From contig NZ_JACCCO010000001.1 in the NCBI RefSeq assembly GCF_013409935.1, forward strand, positions 2,108,001 to 2,172,000: DNA of 64,000 bases. Reading direction: 5' to 3'. The translations under genes were made by a program, and so were the position numbers. The notes beneath the pieces were generated by a model. That model saw only the letters and a list, made by a program, of their open reading frames with translations. It was not told the origin of the DNA and ran no database searches. Origin of the DNA: Streptosporangium sandarakinum (lineage in GTDB: Bacteria > Actinomycetota > Actinomycetes > Streptosporangiales > Streptosporangiaceae). How positions within the stretch are numbered: position 1 is the stretch's first letter; each line of letters begins with the position of its first letter. Shown one piece after another: positions 58,108 through 64,000 of this stretch.

Positions 58108-59036
58108 CGGGTCCGGACTCGGCGCCCACGCCCGGCGACGACCATGATGATCCCGGCGACCAGCATGACGACGCCCACGATCAGCACGACCAGCGGGATG
58201 GTCACCTTGAGCAGGGTGATCTGGCCCCTGGCGTCCATGGCCTTCTTCACCAGGTTGTCGACCGTCTTGGGGGTCATCTTCGCCGTCGCGTCGAAGGCGG
58301 TGATGCTGTGGGCGCCGTCCTGGGTGGTGAAGACCTCGTGGCGCTCCTGCTCCTGCTTCACCGGCGAGCCGGTCGTGGGCTCGACCCAGAAGGTGTTCCG
58401 GCCGCTGTAGTACCGGTCGACCTGGACATCGCCGATCGTGTCCGTCACCCCTATGATCGAGGCGGGGAAGCCGCGGGTCTCGGTCTTCGTTCTGGGAACG
58501 TCCTGCTCGAACCGGTAGGTGCGCACCCCGTTGACGTCCTCCTCGCCGACGAAGCGGGCGTCGAACGCCTTGCCCGCGGTGGCGTTGAAGACGCGGTAGG
58601 TCTTCTTCTGCACGTCGAAGGGGAACAGGTAGACCTGCCCCTCCAGCTTCACCGGCTTCTTGTCGATGTTGGCGGCGCAGCAGTCGACGGCCGCGCCGGT
58701 GTACTTGTTGAAGGCGCTGCGGCGGGGGGTGAGCGCGATCAGCGGGTTGTCGTTGGTCACGTCGTTGGCCGCCAGGAGCTCATCCCAGACCACCCGGTCG
58801 CCCTGGGCCTGGGAGACGTCTCCCCGCACGGTCACGGTGATGTCGGCTTCACCGGTCATCACCTTGAGATCCTTGGCGCTGAAGTACCGCGCGCCCGGGG
58901 CGACCAAATTGTTGATCCCGTAGTAGTCGGCCGGGGCGGCGATCAGCTTGGGGCCGACCTGGAACCGCATGAGCGGCGCCAGCACGATGAGGAACGCCCC
59001 TAGTGCTATGAGGACTAGTCCAACGGTCCGGCGCAT
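58104..59036 (-). CDS. DUF3068 membrane-anchored protein
   Basis: ATG 59036 is preceded by AGGAGG; the product has 310 residues. It has an N-terminal membrane helix (TVGLVLIALGAFLIVLAPLM), a large extracytoplasmic domain (RYFSAKDLKVMTGEADITVT, FPFDVQKKTYRVFNATAGKA, VDRYYSGRNTFWVEPTTGSP) and a C-terminal helix (TIPLVVLIVGVVMLVAGIIM). This is the DUF3068 layout found across mycelial actinobacteria. Function is unknown; being first in the operon with the DPA genes suggests a role in envelope assembly. Confidence 0.85.
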   Translation of the reverse strand: MRRTVGLVLIALGAFLIVLAPLMRFQVGPKLIAAPADYYGINNLVAPGARYFSAKDLKVMTGEADITVTVRGDVSQAQGDRVVWDELLAANDVTNDNPLIALTPRRSAFNKYTGAAVDCCAANIDKKPVKLEGQVYLFPFDVQKKTYRVFNATAGKAFDARFVGEEDVNGVRTYRFEQDVPRTKTETRGFPASIIGVTDTIGDVQVDRYYSGRNTFWVEPTTGSPVKQEQERHEVFTTQDGAHSITAFDATAKMTPKTVDNLVKKAMDARGQITLLKVTIPLVVLIVGVVMLVAGIIMVVAGRGRRVRTR

Positions 59037-59153
59037 CTGGCCTCCTGGGGGTCCCGGCCTGGGAGATTTAGGGGGATATATCTGGATTAACGAGGCTACT
59101 GGCCAGTATGTTATTTGCCGAGAGTGACCGTCGTCACGTAGGGATGCGGAAAA

Positions 59154-60476
59154 GTGACCGAAACAGGTTCTAGTACGGAGGCCCTCTCCGATCCGGATCC
59201 CGCGGTCCCCCGTAAAACTACCCTCGAACCGCTCCCCCCGAGCCCCCGGGATGCCTCGGAGCCCGCCGCACCGGCCGCCGGGGACGGGCCCGCGACGCTC
59301 TCCGGCGACGGCCGGCTCGACACCCTCGACGGCGTGCGCGCCGTCGCCGCGTTCGCCGTGCTCGTCTTCCACGTGGCGACCGAGACCGGGGCCGCGCTCG
59401 CGCCCGGCTTCGGCGGCGCGCTGCTCTCCCGAGGCGACGTGGCCGTGCCGATCTTCTTCGCGCTCTCCGGGCTGCTGCTCTACCGGCCCTTCGCGGCGTC
59501 GCTGCTGGCCGGGGAGGCGCCCGTCCACGTGCGGTCCTACCTGTGGAAGCGCGCCCTGCGGATCCTGCCCGCCTACTGGCTGACGGTCGCCGTCGCCCTG
59601 CTGCTGTGGTCGCGCGACCACCTGTCGGACGGCTGGACCTGGCTGAAGCTGCTGACCCTCACCCAGAACTACGACACCCACCCCTGGTGGTTCGGCCTCG
59701 GGCCCAAGGGCCTCGCCCAGATGTGGAGCCTGTCGGTGGAGGCGGCCTTCTACGTCGCGCTCCCGCTGCTGGCGGCCGGGCTCGCGGCCTTCGCCCGGCG
59801 CGGCGGCCCGGACACCGGCACCCGGGCCCGGCGGCTGCTGGCCGGCCTGGCCGTACTGGGGGCGGTGTCACTGGTCTGGACGCTGCTGACCTACTACCCG
59901 GAGTACCGGCCCTACCTGAACTCCTGGGCGCCCCGGTCGGCGATCTTCTTCGCCGTCGGGATGGCGCTGGCCGTCGTACTGGCCTGGGACCGCGCCGACC
60001 CGGCGGGAGACTCCCCGGCGAGCCGGTTCCGGCGGGCGGCGTCCGCCTCCCCCGGCTCGTGGTGGCTGGTCGCCGCGCTGGCCTACGCGCTCGCGGCCTC
60101 CCCGGTGACCGGCACCCGCTTCCTCGGCATCGACGGCTTCTGGTCGGGCCTGTTCGAGATCGTCCTCTACGCGGTCGTCGCCACGTGCCTGCTCGTCCCC
60201 GCCACGCTGCCGCCCCCGGGCGACTCCCCGGTCCGGCTGCTGCTCGGCAACCGGGTCATGGCCTACCTCGGCCGGATCTCCTACGGGGTGTTCCTCTGGC
60301 AGTTCGTGGCCATCCACCTCTGGTACGGCTTCACCGGGCAGCGGTCGTTCACCGGCGGCTTCCTCGCCAACCTCGTCCCCATCACGGTCGTCACGCTGGC
60401 GATGGCCGCCCTGACCCACCGCTTCGTCGAACGCCCCGCCTACCGGCTGGCCCACCTCAGGCGTCGTAGGCGCTGA
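59154..60476 (+). CDS. Membrane acyltransferase, family 3 (OafA-like)
   Basis: GTG 59154 gives 440 residues. A disordered 50-residue N-terminus is followed by about ten membrane helices typical of acyltransferase_3: DGVRAVAAFAVLVFHVATET with the conserved His, the RGDVAVPIFFALSGLLLYRP motif, WKRALRILPAYWLTVAVALL, and the last helices (YGVFLWQFVAIHLWYGFTGQ, THRFVERPAYRLAH). It transfers acyl groups to a sugar or lipid at the membrane. It is divergent from the DUF3068/DPA operon across 117 bases. Confidence 0.9.
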   Translation: MTETGSSTEALSDPDPAVPRKTTLEPLPPSPRDASEPAAPAAGDGPATLSGDGRLDTLDGVRAVAAFAVLVFHVATETGAALAPGFGGALLSRGDVAVPIFFALSGLLLYRPFAASLLAGEAPVHVRSYLWKRALRILPAYWLTVAVALLLWSRDHLSDGWTWLKLLTLTQNYDTHPWWFGLGPKGLAQMWSLSVEAAFYVALPLLAAGLAAFARRGGPDTGTRARRLLAGLAVLGAVSLVWTLLTYYPEYRPYLNSWAPRSAIFFAVGMALAVVLAWDRADPAGDSPASRFRRAASASPGSWWLVAALAYALAASPVTGTRFLGIDGFWSGLFEIVLYAVVATCLLVPATLPPPGDSPVRLLLGNRVMAYLGRISYGVFLWQFVAIHLWYGFTGQRSFTGGFLANLVPITVVTLAMAALTHRFVERPAYRLAHLRRRRR

Positions 60477-60515
60477 TCTCGGTCAAGTCATCGCCGGGGT
60501 CGTACAGGTGATGGG

Positions 60516-62507
60516 TCAGGACGGGCCCTCGCCCTCGGGGGCCGGGGCGCCCAGGGCCACGGCGATCACGCAGACCGGAGCTTCCGGGTCGTTCATCTCG
60601 ATCCGCATCCCCCGCCCGATCCCGTGCACCGGGAACTGGACCAGCCCCATGGCGGTCTTGCGCAGCGACAGGACGGTCCGCTCCCCGCCGACCTCCACGG
60701 TGACCGAGGCGGGACGGTCGGCCGAGTAGGACAGGCCGCCCACGGTGGCCCGGCCGCCGAAGGAGACCGCGTCGGGGAAGGACATCGCGCCCAGCAGCGT
60801 CCGCATGCACCGCTCGTCCGGACCCCGGGCGGCGAAGAAGCCGGGGGCGACGTTCATCCGCACCAGCCTGCCCTCCCGGTTGAAGACCCGGGCGTCCTCG
60901 GTGGGTTCGGGGTGGGCCATCCTGGCCCGCAGGACCGGCCGGGCCAGCGGGGCGAGCAGGCGGTCGGTGAGCCGCCGCTCGCCGTTCACCGGCAGCACGA
61001 TGTCGGGCGGCACCGGGGCGGGGTAGATCACCGCGGTGTCCGGGGCGGCGGCCAGCTCCGCGGCGGCCGTGTCGAGGTAGGCCCGGACGCGCTGGCCGTT
61101 CAGGGTCGCCCGGTACGCCTCGACGGAGAACACCGACAACACCAGGTAGGCCCCGGCGGTGAGCCCCGCGACGAGGGCGAGCGAGGACCGCTCGGGCAGC
61201 GGGCGGCGGTAGGCGCCCGTCTCCCCCTCCACCGGTAGCAGCGCGCAGCCCAGGCAGACCGCGAGGACCAGCGCGGCGTCCGCGACGTAGCGGGTCTCGG
61301 CGCCCACCAGCCCCAGATAGCTGCCCCGGGCGATCACCGTCGGGATCGCGTCGGCGAACACCAGGTACCCGGTCAGCGTGAGCCACGCCCGGTGCGCCCG
61401 CCGCCGGTAGACGAGCGTGGCCACCACCGTGACCGCCAGCACCGCCCAGGAGAGCGCCACGACGAAGCCGGACGGCGCGGCCAGGCCGCCCGCGGGGGTC
61501 GGCGTCCACGACACCGGCCCGCCGACCGCCCCGCTGGGGAAGGTACGGCCCAGCAGCAGGGAGATCAGGTCGGCGGCCACGCCGGGCTTGGGGGCCGCGG
61601 CGCCCTCGCCCGGCGCGGTGTCCATCCGGTCGAGGTAGACGAGCGTGTAGGCGGCCAGCACCGCCGCGTGCGTCGCCCAGAGCCACCGGTTCGCCCGCAG
61701 CTCCCGCCACATCGAGCGGAGCCAGCCGGTCTCCCGGTCACGCAGGTACGCCGTGGTCAGCGCGAACAGCAGGAAGGCCGCGAAGACCCCCTTGGTGCTG
61801 AAGGCCATTCCGGCCACGCACCAGATCAGCGCGCGCCGGCCGTACCGGGCTCCCTCGCCGCGGGCGAAGCGCACCTGGGCGGTGAGCGCGAGCACCAGGG
61901 CGAGCTGGAGCGGGATCGCGTTGATCGCCGCGGCCCACCAGGCGAACGCCGGGAAGGTCAGCGGGCAGAACAGGAACAGCGCCAGCGGCAGCAGGATCGC
62001 CGGCCGACCGCCGAACAGGGTCCGCAGCAGCCGCAGCGCCAGCACGCCGAGCAGCGCCTGCGCGACGAGCGTGACGGCCGACACCAGCGCCCAGTCGTAG
62101 GGGGCGGCGCGCGACAGCACCCAGGTCAGCGCGATCGCGCCCGGCATGAAGTGGCCCTTGTGCACCCGGGTCAGGTAGTCGAGCGTGAAGTCCTCGCCGT
62201 AGGCGTTGCCGACGAACAACAGGTCGTCCTCGACGAAGTAGGAGTCGCGCAGGACCAGCACGCGCAGGACCAGCGACACCGCGATGAGGGCCGCCGCGCC
62301 CAGGGACACCGGGCCACGCAGCCGCGCCAGCCACCCGGGCAGCGTGAGACGCACCGCCGGCGCCTCCGGCCGGCCCGCCTCCGGCCGGCCCGCCTCCGCA
62401 TCCGCCCCGTCCCGGGAACGGCCCGGTCCGGCGGCCTCGTCGGCGTGATCCGTGCCGGCCGGGTGCTCCGGGCCCGTGGCGGTTCTCGTGTCCTCAGTGG
62501 CGTCCAC
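60516..62507 (-). CDS. Large polytopic membrane protein, GT-C glycosyltransferase-like
   Basis: This 663-residue protein has a disordered N-terminus (1-55) with an AGRPEAGRPEA duplication, about 11-12 membrane helices, and an extracytoplasmic C-terminal domain of about 190 residues. An acidic motif after the first helix (DSYFVEDDLLFVGNA) recalls the catalytic Asp/Glu loop of GT-C enzymes, and HKGHFMPGAIALTWVLSRAA follows. A partial paralogue is encoded at 63474. The lipid-arabinose genes next door suggest a polyprenyl-phospho-sugar user; this is inference. Confidence 0.75.
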   Translation of the reverse strand: MDATEDTRTATGPEHPAGTDHADEAAGPGRSRDGADAEAGRPEAGRPEAPAVRLTLPGWLARLRGPVSLGAAALIAVSLVLRVLVLRDSYFVEDDLLFVGNAYGEDFTLDYLTRVHKGHFMPGAIALTWVLSRAAPYDWALVSAVTLVAQALLGVLALRLLRTLFGGRPAILLPLALFLFCPLTFPAFAWWAAAINAIPLQLALVLALTAQVRFARGEGARYGRRALIWCVAGMAFSTKGVFAAFLLFALTTAYLRDRETGWLRSMWRELRANRWLWATHAAVLAAYTLVYLDRMDTAPGEGAAAPKPGVAADLISLLLGRTFPSGAVGGPVSWTPTPAGGLAAPSGFVVALSWAVLAVTVVATLVYRRRAHRAWLTLTGYLVFADAIPTVIARGSYLGLVGAETRYVADAALVLAVCLGCALLPVEGETGAYRRPLPERSSLALVAGLTAGAYLVLSVFSVEAYRATLNGQRVRAYLDTAAAELAAAPDTAVIYPAPVPPDIVLPVNGERRLTDRLLAPLARPVLRARMAHPEPTEDARVFNREGRLVRMNVAPGFFAARGPDERCMRTLLGAMSFPDAVSFGGRATVGGLSYSADRPASVTVEVGGERTVLSLRKTAMGLVQFPVHGIGRGMRIEMNDPEAPVCVIAVALGAPAPEGEGPS

Positions 62508-62626
62508 CAGGCGTCTCCCTACGATCCGGTGTTCCGGCGGAACACCGCGCGAGCTGTCAGGACCAGAAGTGATGCGGTGTTATGCTCCGGCCCACCTGGT
62601 TTGTCCAATTGCGGTGAGGAGCAGCA

Positions 62627-63370
62627 TTGGAGACCCCGCAGGCACCGTTCCGGGCCACGTTGGGCCGGTCCGTCACACTCCTCCGCGCCTTCCGCAAGGA
62701 GCAGACCGACCCGGACTTCTTCTACGGCATGCTGGCCCGCGACACGGTCGCCCAGCTCGCCTCCTACACCGAACTGAACGGCGCGCTCGTCGCCGACGTC
62801 GGGGGCGGCCCGGGATACTTCACCGACGTGCTGCGCGCCGCGGGCGCCCGCCCGGTCTGCGTCGACTGCGACGCCGGGGAGATGATGGCCCGCCAGGGCG
62901 CCGCGCCCGAGGGGGCGGTGCTGGGCAGCGCGCTGGACCTGCCGCTGGCCACCGGGTCGGTGGACGTCTGCTTCTCCTCCAACGTGCTGGAGCACGTGCC
63001 CGACCCGTGGCGGATGGCCGCCGAGATGGTCCGGGTGACCAGACCCGGCGGCGTGGTGTACCTGTCGTTCACCAACTGGCTGTCGCCCTGGGGCGGCCAC
63101 GAGACCTCCCCGTGGCACTACCTCGGCGGCCACCGCGCCGCCGCCCGCTACACCCGCCGGTACGGCAGGCGCCCCAAGAACGTCTACGGCGAGAGCCTCT
63201 ACCCCGTCTCGGTCGGCGCCGCGCTGCGCTGGGCCCGGCGGCGGCCCGGCGTCACGGTCCTGGACGCCCTGCCCCGCTACCACCCTCGCTGGGCGACCCC
63301 GGTGATCCGCGTCCCGGGGCTGCGGGAGATCGTGAGCTGGAACCTGCTGCTCGTCCTGCGCCGCCACTGA
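62627..63370 (+). CDS. Class I SAM-dependent methyltransferase
   Basis: TTG 62627 with GAGGAG 6 bases upstream gives 247 residues. The SAM-binding motif VADVGGGPGYFTDVLRAAGA, the acidic CVDCDAGEMMARQG, and the later CFSSNVLEHVPDPWRMAAEM are typical of the Methyltransf_11 group. The C-terminal part (WLSPWGGHETSPWHYLGGHR) resembles actinobacterial methyltransferases next to cell-wall glycan genes. The acceptor is unknown. It sits between two paralogous GT-C-like genes on the opposite strand. Confidence 0.88.
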   Translation: METPQAPFRATLGRSVTLLRAFRKEQTDPDFFYGMLARDTVAQLASYTELNGALVADVGGGPGYFTDVLRAAGARPVCVDCDAGEMMARQGAAPEGAVLGSALDLPLATGSVDVCFSSNVLEHVPDPWRMAAEMVRVTRPGGVVYLSFTNWLSPWGGHETSPWHYLGGHRAAARYTRRYGRRPKNVYGESLYPVSVGAALRWARRRPGVTVLDALPRYHPRWATPVIRVPGLREIVSWNLLLVLRRH

Positions 63371-63475
63371 CCGCCGGGCACCGGCGGGAGACGCTCCGGG
63401 CGCCCCTGCCCGCCGCTCGTCCCCTGCCGGCCGCCGGGCACCGGGAGACGCTCCGGGAGTCCCCGCCCGCCGCTC
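63371..63475. repeat. Imperfect direct repeat in the methyltransferase/GT-C spacer
   Basis: Segments of about 45 bases from 63371 and 63431 share CCGCCGGGCACCG, GGAGACGCTCCGGG and GCCCGCCGCTC, differing by a few bases and a 3-base indel. The second copy runs into the stop codon of the 63474 gene. Confidence 0.85.
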
Positions 63476-64000
63476 AGCCCGTGCCGCCATCGACCGCCCC
63501 TTCCGGCCTCTCCGGCACGGCCGCGCCGACCACCACCGCGCGCAGGCAGACGCCGCTCTCCCGGCCGCCGTCCCGGCGTGATCCGTCCGGGAGCGAGCCG
63601 TCCGGGAGCGTGACGCGGACCGGCCCCGGGGCGGGTGCCGCCGAGAGGTGGACCCGCTCCCGGTCCGCCCGCAACGTGACCTCGGTCCGCCGCTCCCCCA
63701 CGGTCACGATGACACGCGTGTCGCGGGGCACGTCGTAGTGCAGGCGGACGACGTTCCCCTCGTGGACGGCGAGATCGGCGGTGACCGCGCCGCCGCGCCA
63801 CGGGAGGCAGCCGCGGTCCTCGCCGGCCACGAACCCGCCGAGGACCGCCGCGGGCACCAGGTGCCCCCGGTCGTCGAAGGTGACCGCGTCGTAGGCGACC
63901 CCGGGGTGGGCGACCCGCTCGCGCAGCGCGCCCCGGGCGAGCGGGGCGAGCGCCCGGGAGGTCAGCCGGTCCGGCAGCGACTGCCAGGGGAACAGCAGCC
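63474..64000 (-). CDS. C-terminal part of a second GT-C-like membrane protein (5' end outside window)
   Basis: The minus frame is open from the right edge to TGA 63474-63476, about 175 residues. It matches the extracytoplasmic C-terminal domain of the protein at 60516: LPDRLTSRALAPLARGALRE against LTDRLLAPLARPVLRARMAH, then a region on VTADLAVHEGNVVRLHYDVP with no membrane helices. It is evidently a paralogue flanking the methyltransferase gene on the other side. The start and all membrane helices lie beyond the window. Confidence 0.75.
   Translation of the reverse strand, partial: LLFPWQSLPDRLTSRALAPLARGALRERVAHPGVAYDAVTFDDRGHLVPAAVLGGFVAGEDRGCLPWRGGAVTADLAVHEGNVVRLHYDVPRDTRVIVTVGERRTEVTLRADRERVHLSAAPAPGPVRVTLPDGSLPDGSRRDGGRESGVCLRAVVVGAAVPERPEGAVDGGTG

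Noticed and set aside
57306..58410. Plus-strand frame antisense to ubiA
   Set aside because: It is an antisense shadow rich in Gly/Arg/Gln; the minus-strand UbiA motifs are unambiguous.

Overview
The window is high-GC DNA with GTG/TTG starts, pervasive 4-base stop/start overlaps and actinobacterial gene families (type VII-secretion-like proteins, a DPA pathway, KstR-like boxes, ABC sugar importers without their own ATPase). It looks like a Streptosporangiales-type soil actinomycete chromosome; the genus cannot be fixed from the sequence. No rRNA, tRNA or CRISPR array was seen.

Layout. 0-3.3 kb: a SURF1 gene running off the left edge, a tiny membrane protein, and a decayed IS607-family element whose tnpB is frameshifted by a 23-bp tandem duplication. 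3.3-12.4 kb: gamma-glutamyltransferase, a NarL-type two-component pair, a Sel1/TPR-repeat protein, a class III aminotransferase and an M20 peptidase. 12.4-17.7 kb: a TetR-controlled module (degenerate ABC ATPase, YhgE/Pip membrane protein, TetR) and an MFS exporter. 17.8-24 kb: a solute-binding/vWA protein, a coiled-coil protein and a PspA homologue, then a cysteine-dioxygenase-like cupin, LysR, a LysE-type exporter and a small unknown.

24-37.6 kb: a pectin/hexuronate catabolic island. A LacI regulator and mutarotase face a six-gene operon (two ABC permeases, an SDR-type dehydrogenase, a KdgD-type dehydratase, an enolase-superfamily enzyme, and a Gfo/Idh/MocA-DUF6807 fusion). A sugar-binding lipoprotein, a secreted PL1 pectate lyase and a convergent ketoglutarate-semialdehyde dehydrogenase follow. 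Together these could take pectin-derived uronate to 2-oxoglutarate by the oxidative route.

37.7-43.6 kb: a 1436-residue TPR-CHAT (caspase-like) protein divergent from a two-gene operon (small Cys-rich protein plus membrane protein), which resembles a conflict or programmed-death module. This is the most interesting candidate system here.

43.6-54.9 kb: genes matching the mycobacterial sterol side-chain set (FadD19-like ligase, Ltp3/Ltp4-like thiolases, DUF35 partner, second ligase, EchA19-like crotonase, nitronate-monooxygenase-like protein). KstR-like boxes occur at two promoters. Embedded in this region are an RHH/PIN toxin-antitoxin pair and a WXG100-NlpC/P60 pair.

54.98-64 kb: a complete decaprenylphosphoryl-arabinose route (DUF3068 protein, UbiA-type DPPR synthase, DprE1, DprE2), then an acyltransferase, two paralogous GT-C-like membrane proteins (the second cut by the right edge) and a SAM methyltransferase. 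The layout suggests cell-envelope glycan assembly.
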